Shown: piece after piece, positions 33,799 through 48,178 of the stretch
How positions within the stretch are numbered: the first letter of the stretch is position 1
Layout of the letters: every line of letters begins with the position of its first letter
Assembly: GCA_958496175.1 (NCBI GenBank)
Contig: OY292276.1
Coordinates: forward strand, 50,295,080 to 50,359,079
From: Sisyra terminalis
Lineage: Eukaryota > Arthropoda > Insecta > Neuroptera > Sisyridae
DNA: 64,000 nt
Direction: 5' to 3'
The notes under the pieces: generated by a model
Told to the model about the DNA's origin: nothing
What the model saw: the letters and a program-made list of their open reading frames with translations, nothing else
Database searches by the model: none
Program-made: the position numbers and the translations under genes

Positions 33799-35300
33799 TA
33801 TCCCGACAACACATCCAAAGGGTTTCAATCTCCTGGGATTGAATCTGGGCAACCATTGCGGATGTATGACAAGAAAAATATGTAATAATTAGGTCGTAAT
33901 TAATTTCGCAATTAATCATGCGCTAACTTCGTGTTATTGCTCTATTCACTTTACCTGGTGAATTGGTCAAAGCGGATAATACAAATAGCAATTTGATCAA
34001 TATGAATATATTTTATGCAATAACTTTATTAGGTACTAATTCATATTCGTTCTTTTATTTTATTATTATCTCTATATTGATTTTCTTTCCATAATTTATC
34101 AAAGGTTGACATTTTCGCTTTGTACAGTTATACTATCCTCTACTTTCTTTTAAAACCAAAACATCTAACTAACGTTTCGATTGCAGTACTTATACATTTC
34201 AAATAAATTTTTATTAATAAGTTATATAATTTATCTAATCTATGAAATGAAAGATATACGGAATGTGTTATTCGAAAAATTTATCAATGGTTAACCATAG
34301 TTTATTCATTTTAATAAGGAAATTTTTCGACACTTCTTTTACATAGTTGCTTAATTTATTTACAAATCGAAGAATTGTATATCGTATACCTGTTATCAAA
34401 ATATGTTAAATTTTACATAAAAACTAGGCAATACATGAGACTTCGTCTGAATTCTTTAGTAAATTCTTTTTTAAATATGATGGTACCTTTTGAATGCATA
34501 AGATGGTTGAAAGATTTCAATGCGCAATAATTATAAATTTTTAATGGAAAACCTAAATTGTCGGAATTTAACATTTCCTAATTGCCATATTAGGATATAC
34601 ACAAGATTAAAGAGATGGTAAACCCTTATTGTATAGGACTTGAAGATTGGAAAACTACTCACTATTAAAAACGATGTTTGGCTATGAAGTCCACAAGTTT
34701 CCGAATTTCCATCGAATCCAATTACAAAGTTTATTGTTTACCCTAAAAATAAGTTTTTAAATTTCACGAAAAGTCTTATTAACAATAAAAATTAATCAAT
34801 TGCATCATTGAATTACCGATAGTGTTTCGTTTGTCAATGGGTTGGAACATCTCCTCGTACAACGTAATTATTAATTCGAAATTATCCCACAAAAGTTGGA
34901 AAAATCAATATTCAAATCACTGCAAACGTAACTCAATACTAATAAACAAAACTTTTCCAACAACAAAAAAAAGATTTTTACAAACAAAATTTTAACTTTT
35001 ATACATGAATAATTAGACGTCTTGTTGCAATTAATGCACCGAAGCGCGTCACTGACCTTCAATTGTTTTTTCGGAAAACTATTGGTAGTATAACAGGGGA
35101 AAAAAAAGTTACTAAAAATCAAAGAAAATAGTGATAAATTTAAATTGCATTACTTTTTCTATATAAATAGTTTAGCCTGTCTTGGAATAATGTATTTATT
35201 TTTTATTTGTATTGAGTATTTAATTTGATGTTTAATTCACTGAAAATTTGGAAAATCGTGAACTTATTGCAGTTAAAATCGTTTTTAATTAGAAGAAATA
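33799..35300. other. AT-rich DNA, no feature seen
   Basis: About 1.5 kb without recognisable features. Confidence 0.5.
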
Positions 35301-35302
35301 TC

Positions 35303-35396
35303 CTTTAAAGTCTTTAAAGACTTCAAATTTAGTTTAAAGACTTTAAATTAAGTTTAAAGTCTTTAAAGACTTTAAATTTAATTTAAAGTCTTTTAA
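35303..35396. repeat. short palindromic array of AAAGTCTTTAAAGACTTT
   Basis: The self-complementary word TTTAAAGTCTTTAAAGACTT occurs twice, with half-words between and after, spaced by AAATTTAGT-type linkers. The whole stretch can fold into nested hairpins. Confidence 0.8.
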
Positions 35397-36060
35397 AACA
35401 ATGATTTACTATCTGTTGAAATATTGTGCTTAGCCCTGGGTAATATTAATTTTCAATTCTCAGTAGACTTAAAAATAATAATGACCTTTTATCTACTTCA
35501 ATAATTGTTAATTTAAAATGTTGTATAGTTGAAAGTTTAAGAAGGAAAATTCGAAAAAAATAAACCTTCGCTGGGGGGACGTCTTTATTTCCATATGGTT
35601 TCCAAACTCATGATTATATAGCTTTGATATTTTTACCTAAAATAAGATAAATTCGTCATTTTTCAAACGAAAATCTGGATTTTTCTCGTTTAAATTGTAA
35701 TGTCTAACGTATGTCATCGAAATCAACGAGAATAATTTATCTAGATACTAAATAAATCCATTGTAATTTTCAATTGATCTTTCAATTGTTGGATTTTATA
35801 TACCTACATAAAAAATATTTCAATGAATCTAAAGTAGAAACAGCGGAAAAAATCGAAATTTTCATTAAAACGTCCTGCATGATTTTATTGATGTTCCGTT
35901 TTCCTTATTATTTTATTTTTCTTTAAGTTTTCCTCTGATCGGTTTCTGGTAACTTTTTTTGTGCCAAGGATACCACATATAAATTTAATACAAATTTTGT
36001 TATGTATTCGCGTGACTACCTTCAATAGTTTTGTGGTTTTATGATAGAAACAATTTTTTA
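35397..36060. other. AT-rich DNA, no feature seen
   Basis: Nothing recognised. Confidence 0.4.
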
Positions 36061-36063
36061 TAA

Positions 36064-36140
36064 GCCTATTACATGTTCGAGGCGTCACGGTGACTGCTTT
36101 GTAATCAGGTAGTCCTGGTTTCAAATCCCGATTTTATTAC
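36064..36140 (+). mobile_element. tRNA-derived SINE relic (Thr-like)
   Basis: TTCGAGGCGTCACGGTGAC, CTTTGTAATCAGGTAG and TCCTGGTTTCAAATCCCGAT lie in the order D arm, anticodon arm and T arm. TGT sits at the anticodon place. The acceptor stem does not close, so it is a SINE head and not a tRNA gene. Confidence 0.5.
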
Positions 36141-36206
36141 TTGATTAATTTAATTATTTAAAAGCATTAATTATAAAATAATTCAAAATTATTCCAAGTC
36201 ACTAAA

Positions 36207-36866
36207 GTGGGCAAGACTACGATTCTTCCGACGCCACGATTTGACGATGGATTCTTATAGATCTTGACAAAATAAAATGAAGAATAACAATTTTCGATAC
36301 CTCTCTTAGTTTAGCAGGAATCGATACTTGAAAAATTTAAAAAAAAATGTTTTTCACTTTTTAGACAAATTTTTTAAGATGTTCGCAATTCCACCAAATA
36401 CGCAATTCCACCAATTTTCTTTTGAGCTAAAGAGTGCAAAAGGGTCCAGGAATGAAGCCTAAAAGCAAAATTTTATGGCTCATGTTCTTTCCAGCAATAT
36501 CAATATCTGGCGACATGGTATTTTCGATTTTGTATTTAATTTGCGAATAAATCACATAATTAAATAAACATATCATTTTTTCTTTGGGAGGCTTTGCCTG
36601 CCACCCTCACCTGGGCTTTGCCCCTGGGCCTCGTCTTTATAGTGTTTTTAACACCAAAAAAATTAGTGAAGTTGCGGTCGTAAGCATTTATCTACTTTTC
36701 ATGAAAATCTTAAAAAAATATATAAATTTTTCATTTTTTTAAGTGTCGATTTCTCGTAAACTAAGCAAGAATTCGAAAAACTGTATTCGTGATTTTCGTT
36801 TTGTTTCGTCGAGATCGATAAAAATTCGTCGACAAATCGTGTCGCCGGAAGAATCGTTGTAGCCAC
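36207..36866. mobile_element. 660-bp TIR element with 5-bp target duplication
   Basis: The left end GTGGGCAAGACTACGATTC and the minus-strand right end GTGGCTACAACGATTCTTCC are followed by the shared words ATTCTTCCGRCG and CACGATTTG, giving inverted repeats of about 45 bp. CTAAA flanks both sides (36202-36206 and 36867-36871). Inside is a GC-rich patch (36588-36640) with GGGCTTTGCCCC. No transposase. The 5-bp duplication narrows the superfamily, but I do not assign one. Confidence 0.7.
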
Positions 36867-36945
36867 CTAAAGTATTTTAGCTTAAGAAATGGTAGACCAA
36901 TAAATTATAAATCATTTTTAAGAAATCAATGTAAATATATTATAG

Positions 36946-37383
36946 AAGAGGTTCCTAATTTTTGTGGATTGCGGAACTGTTAATATATCAGATCTTTTTC
37001 TAAATTTTTGACTGCCTTGAGAAAATGGAAAGCTTTTGTTTTTAAAAGCGATTATTCATTTATCCCTCATTTCTTGTTGAGGGATTTTCAACGTTTATAA
37101 GCGATATTTACTTTTCATTACCGCCGATCGCCGAAAACCCAGCTTCGCATAAATAGGATGTTGTGAATGGAATTAATATTCGATGAGCTTTACCACTAAG
37201 CAGTGGATATTCCTCTTTTATAGATAATTCAAAAATTGAAAAGTTCCATAGTATGAAATTTCAACTTTAATTTATTGAAAAATTCGAGAATTGGAAATTC
37301 CAAGAAAATTGCCAAATTGTTAAATTGAATATTTCACGGCGCTCCTATGACGACTCCTATATCGCATACTTTGGGAATCACTG
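36946..37383 (-). pseudogene. internally deleted hAT element with transposase C-terminal relic
   Basis: On the minus strand the segment near 37115-37165 reads ILIPFTTSYLCEAGFS, which parallels [15 protein letters not shown] of the intact hAT transposase 1.5 kb away, including the catalytic E region. The right terminus, read on the minus strand, is CAGTGATTCCCAAAGTATG; the left is the decayed AAGAGGTTCCTAATTTTTG. The flanking 8-mers TATTATAG (36938-36945) and CATTATAG (37384-37391) match at seven of eight, a good hAT target duplication. N-terminal and central parts of the gene are gone. Confidence 0.75.
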
Positions 37384-37721
37384 CATTATAGCATCGCTTG
37401 TGATTTTAAATTGACCTTCTAACATCTAAAAAATGCATTTTATTTCTGGAAAACCCCATTATTTTTATCTCAAGTTTAGCAAAATATTTTGTAGTATCTT
37501 CAGTTATATATTTTACAATAAAACAAACCGAAATTCGATCAATAGATTGTACATGGTGGAAATAAAGCGAAATGATATTTCAAACTAACATTTAAAGACT
37601 CACGTCTGTTGCCAAAACGGTAAACTTTCAGTAAAAACCAATATTAAGAAGCTTCAAACTACTCAAGATCAATGTTAGCGATTACAACAGAAATACTTCC
37701 ATATTTTATCGTCGACTATCG

Positions 37722-40320
<2,599 letters not shown>

Positions 40321-40328
40321 AACTATCG

Positions 40329-41400
40329 CAACAAATATAAAATCAATATTTCAAGAAAACATTGAAATTTTTATCTTCATTTTAAAAATAAATAAATTCA
40401 GAAAAGAACATTTAGTCGAATTGAAACCGACTACAGATAAACGTTTTCATTTTATCCACTGACTAGTACATGTGTAATATAAAAATGATATCAAACATCC
40501 TACAAAAATTTCAAAATAGATTCAATGCTTAAATTAGCATCGTCGTAATACATTATTCTTGCAATCTTTTAACAGTGAGTTATATTTAAGAAATTAATTA
40601 GAACCTAACTGCAATAATGACAGCGATAGTTTTACGTAATCTGACAATTTTGTCAACCTGTTTCTTTATATACGCTGGCTTTGATGAATCCAATCCGTGT
40701 ATATTGCAGCAGATTAATCAAACAAGACAGTGATTTTTTTACACACAAATATAAAGTAAATATTTACTTAATATTCACTACACAATGTGTTTAGATAGCG
40801 ACATAATATCTTATCTTGTTTGGGGGAAGCAAAGTTAAATAAGACATATCAATTACATTTTAAGTTGGAAAGTGGGAGTTGGAAAATTTTTTATATACGC
40901 ATGTGAATTGGGGGTTCTGGAAAAAGTGTACGTTTGGCCGTTTGGTTAGAAACGACAATAATTTCTACTGAACTATAATAAAAGGCATTTATCGATCTTT
41001 GTAGGTTCTTATACCAACACCACGATTTTTGCTTGTTTACCATGGAAAATTGCTAACTAATATCGGAAAGATGAATACCAGGAAATTGTACATAAATTCT
41101 TATAACAAGAAATTCAAATTATTCAGTTTCCTGAATAATTTTTAAGTGCCTATTTACCTATAATTTTAAACTTTTATTCTATTTTATTTTAATCTATAAC
41201 AATTCCTATGGCTTTTATTTTCCTAGTAACCCTTAACCAATAGGTAACCACATATTGTGAGAATGGGCCTAAGTGTGTTAATACAAAACTATTTTTTTTT
41301 CTGAAAAATAAGGTTTTATTATTTCTAAATGGATTTACTTATTTTATTCAAAATAATTCCCTCTAATAACTACCTATACATCACTCTATATACATCTATA
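40329..41400. other. AT-rich DNA, no feature seen
   Basis: Nothing recognisable between the hAT and the next palindrome. Confidence 0.5.
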
Positions 41401-42190
41401 TTAGACTAGGCCAAAAAAAATTACTATTTTTTTTTGAAGAGTATTTCAAAAATATTGTTCAAGGTGACAAAAAAAAATATCGGGGAGGCTTGAGCCCTTA
41501 ATATTAATATTAAGAGATCTATCATCTTTAATTTCGATTTTTTATTTGTGCTTTCATTTTTTCATCAATGCTGTCAAACTATCAAGGTAAAATAATTCAT
41601 CTGCACATATATTTATAGAAAATTAAATTCCTTACAAAAAACGTCTCTTTGAAAATTTTTGCCAAACTCGCCGTTTCTGAATAATCAAGCTTTAAAAATT
41701 TGATATAATTTTTAGATTTATCTTCTTTATTTTGGAATTTTGTAACTGATGAACGAATAAATATATAGAAATAAATATAAATTCTTAAAGAAAATTTAAT
41801 GCTCTACAAAAAAGATCTCTTAACGTTTTTACATAAAATCACTCTTTCAAAATTGGTTCAACAACGAAAAAAAAAAACAATAATTTAATTTTTCCTTCAA
41901 CTTTAATTATGAATAACTTTTGAAAAAAATATTTTATGTAAAAACGTTAAGAGACCTTTTTTGTAGAGCATTAAACTCCCTTCAAGAATCTATATTGTTC
42001 ATTTCTATATATTTATTTGTTCGTTAGTTACAAAATTCCAAAATTAAGAAGATAAATCTAAAAATTATGTTAAAGCATAACAATGTTTAAAGCTTGATTA
42101 TTCGGAAACGGCGTGTCTAGCAAAAATTTTTAAAGAGACTTTTTTTGTAGGGAATTTAATTTTCTATAATAAATGTTTCTTTACCAAAAA
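41401..42190. repeat. palindromic repeat family B, full copy
   Basis: It begins TTAGACTAGGCCAAAAAAAA. Arms from about 41605 and 42182 mirror each other, sharing ATAGAAAATTAAATTCC, CGCCGTTTC, GAATAATCAAGCTTTAAA and CTCTTAACGTTTTTACAT. The unpaired centre is 41855-41930. No protein or target duplication was seen. Confidence 0.8.
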
Positions 42191-44990
42191 AAAAGTTTAG
42201 ATGTGCTTAAATATAATATCTAGGAAAAAATTGTTTTTTTAGTTCCGGTTTAAGTTAGTACTTCAGACTCACTTATGGCGGCGCCAGATCTTGACCCATT
42301 TCCCATCATGAAATGCAATATTGGAATACCTTCTTATATATTACTATCATTAATATTACTTTATATCCTAAATGTTTAACCTTTATTAGAAGAGCAAACG
42401 CCATCTAATGGAGGTAACCTACAATAAAAGTGTAACAGTTTTAGATTCCTAGGCTACCGAAATACTAATTAAAAACGACATAATTTTATTGAAGGAAATT
42501 TTTGCAGGTTTTGCATAATACATTATAACATTTTTTTGTAAGTAAGAAACAAAAATCGATTAAAAAAAAGAAGGGAAATATTACCTTAAAAATTTGTCAC
42601 GAAAAGATGTCCAGAATTGAAGTAATAAATTTTGAAAATTAATTTGAGAAAATCATTAAAATTATGAGTAATTTATTATTCTTTATAACGGAAAGCAGTA
42701 TCAGACTAACTTATTTCATTTGACAAACATATTATCTATTCGTGTTTTGATTAAATTTATTATGTCTGGTAGTAATAATATTTTTCCTTGTGATCACACA
42801 TAGTATTACTATATTGTAATCAATTTTTTTATGCATTTAATAGGTCTCGCCGAAAAGAAATGGTCTCATGACCCAATTACAGTAATTTAATAACATTTTT
42901 AATATCACAAAATTGAGGTTTTACGTTTCTAAACACTAATTCGTTCGGTGACAGGATGTCTTTGAAATTTCGTGAAGCGTAATCTGATTTTGCATGGTTT
43001 TTTAAACGATTTCTTTCAAGTCTATTTTTAGATGGAGTGCGCTTTTAATTAGTGTTATTTTCGAGATAAAAGTTGCTTTGCAATTAGTATCTATAGCTAC
43101 TACTGCTAATCCTATTTTCGTCATGTGTTCTTGATTGGTCGTCTTTTCATCCTTTGTATCAATTTTTATCAAAGAGAAGACGTTGTTTTTCTTTTTAGCG
43201 TCTTGAAAATTACGTGACGAAATTACTTGTTAACGAGAATTGCTAATTGTATAGAAACTTGAATGCTTTGTGCCAAAACAAACATTTCTTTAGTGTCAAC
43301 TTCATGATTGTGAAAAGAAGCAAAATCTTTATTTCAAAGCAATATTTTTATTTCTTGTAATAACGAAAAATAGTTGAAAATTGTTTCTTCTTTAAGATTT
43401 AATTAGAAGTTACTTTCAGTATAAAATATGGTTTATCTTCCCAACTGATTTTGCATAAAAAATACATCAACAAATTCGATTTTTCATAGACATTTACTAT
43501 CAAATTCCCAAGAATAACGAAAATTTAAACAACTAAATTTTTATTTTATCGTATGGAGTTTTCCAAGACATAAATGTTTAATCAGTGATTAATGATTTCA
43601 AATAAAGTCTATAATAGTTTATAATTCTTCTTCTCATTTAATTGGATAATAGCTGAGTTAGGAAACAACGTAAAAATTATTCTAATTTTTAATTAAAAAG
43701 TATGCATCAATAACATAAATCTTATTTCAATGGAAAGAAAGTGTAAAAATATAATAATTTCACGAAATTCTAAATCCAAATTTTCAAATTTCACCAGAAT
43801 TTTGGTTCTACGTTTTACTATAGTAAAACCTCCAGTATAACAAGCCTCTATTATAGTATGTCTACCTATAGTAAGCCTCCGTATCTGGAGGCTTTGGTTC
43901 TGACACTTAAAAATATGGTTCTAGTCAACACTATAACACTATAATTGGCAAAATCAGCAATAACAAATATTTTACCGAAAATGGCAAAAAGATCAACAAA
44001 TTTATCATTACTTTAATAAAAATTAGTCAATGAGTACAATACCCATACAAAATTTGGAAACTGGCCGTGGAATGGATCATTGGTGAGACCAGAATACTGA
44101 TTAATTGCTCGGCATTGGTAATGAATATTGGCCAATAAATGGCTAGTTACCGAAATGATAACCTTGGTTCAACAATGGTTCCCCGCAGTGGGCCAGGTAC
44201 TATTTTAACTATTGGCGTACTAATGACCATGGCACCATAGTATATGGAATCACTTTTGCCATTTTATAAATCTTCTTCATTTCCAAAACTCCAAATAAAA
44301 GTAAATTTAATAAAAAATTAACAAGAGAATTGTACCTTATTCGTATATTAATGAAGAGCCTTGAATAAAATCTTAAGTTATAAAGTTCCCGAAAAAAAAA
44401 ACTATTATAATTGGGATGAGTGGGCATTTATAATGAACGTACGTTTAATATAATTTTAGGTGATTATCGTCAGTGTATATTTAATTAAAATTTTTGTAGA
44501 TGAATTTATCATACTTTTCTATTTTTCTCAACTCCGAAGCAAAAAACGCAAAATTTCAATTTTTTTTTTCGATAACTATAATCGTTATCCGAATTGAGAT
44601 TTTATAGAATTCACCACTTTGCACTTTTAAAAAAAACGATCTTAATATATTATAAGGATCCGCTTTTCTCTCAAACCATTTGACGAGTTTTAACAAAATT
44701 TGTTTCATTTTATTTTACGATAACATCTTTTAATCACTGAACTATGGCAATTAAAATTTTTTTTAAACAATTTTAAAGTGGTAGCTATTAAAAAAATACC
44801 AATGATGACCTTTTATTATCTTCAGTTCTCTGCTCCAAACACGTAATAATAACATTACTAAAATACAACGAATTTCACCAAAATCCCCCAAAATGTGGTC
44901 TCCAGTTTTGAAAGAAGTTATTGTTCTTCACTGTTCTGGAGGTTTTTTCTAAGAGTTCCTCTGCGTTGTGTCCTAAAAGGACTGTTGCGC
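42191..44990. other. mostly AT-rich DNA, weak repeat traces
   Basis: A short block at about 43818-43905 repeats CTATAGTAARCCTCC words and resembles a pogo-type end (AGTAAAACCTCCAGTATAAC), without a clear partner. At 44085-44215 TTGGCCA- and TTGGTNA-like words recur. No gene is supported. Confidence 0.35.
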
Positions 44991-45002
44991 TCCAGCCTTA
45001 GT

Positions 45003-45502
45003 TCTGGTACCAAATGTATGCCAAAAAGTCGAAGAACTATCAAATAATCCTAATTAATTTTGGTCGACCAACTAAATACCTAAAAGTGCCCAAGAATTGT
45101 TAACATAGAAAATTCTATGCTGCAACATCGGTAATGCATGACCTCTGCATGTCCAAGAAATGTCCTGGAAAAAGCTATCAAATTAAAGCGGGGGGATGAT
45201 ATTGCCGTACCACTATAATAATCTTAAGTTATTCCATCGGATCCCTATTAATTTCAATCGATAAATTTACTTACAATAAGTGATAAAAGCTTAAATGATG
45301 TTAAAAAAGTATTTTTTTTGATATTTTCCTTAGTAATCAGTTGATTTTTACTAATTTGGCATTAAAAATTTGGACACTAGATGTCAAAACGTTGATACTA
45401 TTGAGGCTGATTATATGATTGATTTAAAATCAAAAGTTGTAACAAAATTTTGTGTTTTAATTGTATATTTAAAAAAATAATATTACTTTCTGGTCCCCCT
45501 AA
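45003..45502 (+). pseudogene. mariner transposase relic, copy 2
   Basis: The order and wording match copy 1 from about 25890 on, for example AGAACTRTCAAATAATCCTA, GATGATATTGCCGT, TATTTTCCTTAGTAATCA and AGATGTCAAAACGTTGATAC. The right end, ATTACTTTCTGGTCCCCCTAA, is the complement of the mariner-type start TTAGGTGTACCGGAAAGTAA, so this copy keeps the right terminus that copy 1 lost. The 5' half is missing and the frame is broken. Confidence 0.7.
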
Positions 45503-45880
45503 TTCATGGGGGCAGTCTTCTCTTTCCCATTGCATTTACGGCATTCATTTGACTGTATATTTTTCCCAAGAGAAGCTTTCCCAAATTACAGGGTTCTCCA
45601 CTTTGATATCCTTTCTTCATAGGTTCAGAGGCCTTTTCTAAAGTTGTTTCTGAGGTTTCTATATCATAACCTTTGCGAATTTGCCTCCTGAGTAATTATA
45701 CCTGGTTTTTATTTGCTCATTTTGAGTCCATTTTGGGCATTCGATTTAGTGTTATGCACATTATTAGTTCTGTAGGGCTTTGACTTATTTTCTTATATTA
45801 GCTCGTGAAAAATCAGAATTACTATATATTTTTTTTTAATTTATGAGAAATAGAAAAGAGCAAAAAAATATAAGTTTTTT
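45503..45880. other. AT-rich DNA, no feature seen
   Basis: Only AT-rich sequence. Confidence 0.4.
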
Positions 45881-45881
45881 T

Positions 45882-46105
45882 GGTTCAAGTGTACTTTAGC
45901 ACACCCACAACTGACAACGTTGCATTTTCGACTTTGTTTTTAATTTAATTCGCGATTAAATCGGTCCATAATGAAAATTTAGCCACAAATGAGAGAATTA
46001 TATCATATTAGAATTGAATTAACGAAAATATCGCGAATTTAATTAAAAACAAAGTCGAAAATGCAACGTTGTCAGATTCTGGGTGTGCTAAAGTACACTT
46101 GAGCC
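45882..46105. mobile_element. 224-bp palindromic MITE
   Basis: The left end GGTTCAAGTGTACTTTAGC and the right end, its complement ending CACTTGAGCC, form long inverted repeats that continue through CACACCC, CAACGTTGCATTTTCGAC and TTTGTTTTTAATTTAATTCG. The flanks GTTTTTTT and GTTTTTTA could be an 8-bp duplication, though in low-complexity sequence. Half of the same element is embedded at about 27107-27190. Confidence 0.8.
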
Positions 46106-48151
46106 GTTTTTTATATATTCATAGTATAAGGATAGTCCCTTAATACTAAGAATTTAGGGCTGTGAAAATAGTAGTACTCAATAAATGATGCCAAGTGGAT
46201 GAATAAGATTAAAAGCTCAACCAATAAATTCTAATTATCTATTTCCTTAATTCCCTAATTTTCGATATAATTGGAAAAATTGTTCAGCAATGGGATGTGG
46301 TAGGAGTTTATTCCTTTCACATTTGAAAGATATATTTTTCCATGCATTAGGGTAATTAATTATCCAAGTTTTGTGATTTACCTTGCTACGCAAAAATCTT
46401 TAAGGTAGTACAAATTTTCGTAGGCTCGTTCGGTTTTATCTTCAATTGCGTTCATTTTTCTGAAAATAGAAAAAAATATTTAAGTTATTTTTATTATAAT
46501 TTAGTACCACTCTACTTATAATGCCCACTTTTGTGCTTTTGTGGTGTAATTATTTATGCATTTATTTTAATCGCGAAAATGTTTACAACTATTTGGTTGA
46601 TCTGGATTGAACTTATTTTACACCTAATACGTTAAGATTAAAAAATTTATAATAAAACGTTGAAAACTTCAATTAGTGATAACAATAGTTATAAACATGA
46701 AAATTGAGGTAAAGTAGATCCTTATTGTTCGGTTTTATATTGTTGCGTTGCCGTTCCTCAAGAAGCTTACTTTTAGAACATCAAAAATAGAATAAAAATG
46801 ATGCATAATTTTTAATTCTATTGAAATAGAAATTACCCATATAAAGACAACTATTAAAGCTCATATGATATATAAAAAGACAGCTTTCTATTCACAATAT
46901 GTATCTCTTTATTCTTTGTACTGAAATTTTTAATCATTAAAAGCGAACCATAAGTAATTAATCCTCATATACTCATTTGCATTGTTAAAATATTTGATAC
47001 AAAAAATTATACATAAAATTAAAATTTAAAGAAGCAAAGTATATTTTTTTCTACTCTGTGTTTATTTTCATCACAATTACGGAATTTTTTCTTTAAATAA
47101 TAATCATTAAGTGTAATTGCAATGACACAATAATTAGGACTTCCATTTAGATTTTACCACCAAACTTTTAAACTGACATTTTATATTTGTATTCATAATC
47201 TTTTCCATGCATTAATTATGTACGTGGTTAATTAAAAAAAAGGTGACAACACGATATATTTAGACACACTTCTATCACGTCTCGTGACTAAAATTATTCA
47301 AGATTTTTCATTATGTTTCGTTACATTATATTTTGCACGAGTATCAACAAAACCAACCTTTAAACGTACTTCACAAAATCAAACGGAAAAAAAATAATGT
47401 TCAATCAATATTTTAAACATTCCTTTATCACAATAAATCCAATGGTAAACTTTAATTTATTGCACATAAACAATATCGGAAAAATGCGCGAATATTTTTT
47501 GCTATTCCAACGAGTTCAAATCGATATGTGGGTAGGGTGTATACTATATTCTATTAGCAGAAAAATATTTCACCGAATTTTCTTTATGGATTTTTTTTAT
47601 TCGTATAACTTGCTTAATCAACCTTAAAGCCAAGTCAATTGTTGTGAATTTTGTTGGGAAAATATATAGCCGAGCTTATAATAAAAATTTCTTTTTTCAC
47701 CGGTTGAGAAGAATGTGGGAATTCGTGTATAGTAAGTTAACAGGCAATACAAAACAAGGAGTAAATCAATTGAGCTAAATTTACGTCAGATATAATTTGA
47801 AGCTCTTTGATATAGCCTTCACGAAGCTAAGGTAAATCTATTTATTTTGTTCGACTGATAAAATTGACTTGCTTTATAACTTTGTCAATCATTTTTTTAT
47901 TGAAAGCAAATATTTAGTTACCCTTTTACGGTGGTACACGACTGACCATTTGATTATAATCAACTATAAATCTTTGGAATACAAACTTACCATATAGACC
48001 TTTAATAATACAATTTCTTTTAACCTGGTTTGAAAATTAAATTTTCTGATATTAGGAATTAAAAGGGAAAATTTTAAGGTTTTCAACACGCGTTGGGAGA
48101 AATGTTTGGGAAACCTTAACCGAAGAAAAAAAAAGGAAATTAAATTGCGTT
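46106..48151. other. AT-rich DNA, no feature seen
   Basis: About 2 kb without recognisable features; the 76-aa frame at 47397-47627 has no domain. Confidence 0.5.
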
Positions 48152-48178
48152 CCACCAATTTGCATTGCAAATTGGTGG
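48152..48178. repeat. near-perfect 27-bp hairpin
   Basis: CCACCAATTTGCA and TGCAAATTGGTGG are exact complements separated by one T. No surrounding element was recognised. Confidence 0.8.

Noticed and set aside
36064..36140. tRNA-Thr gene
   Set aside because: The anticodon and T arms are recognisable, but no acceptor stem closes.
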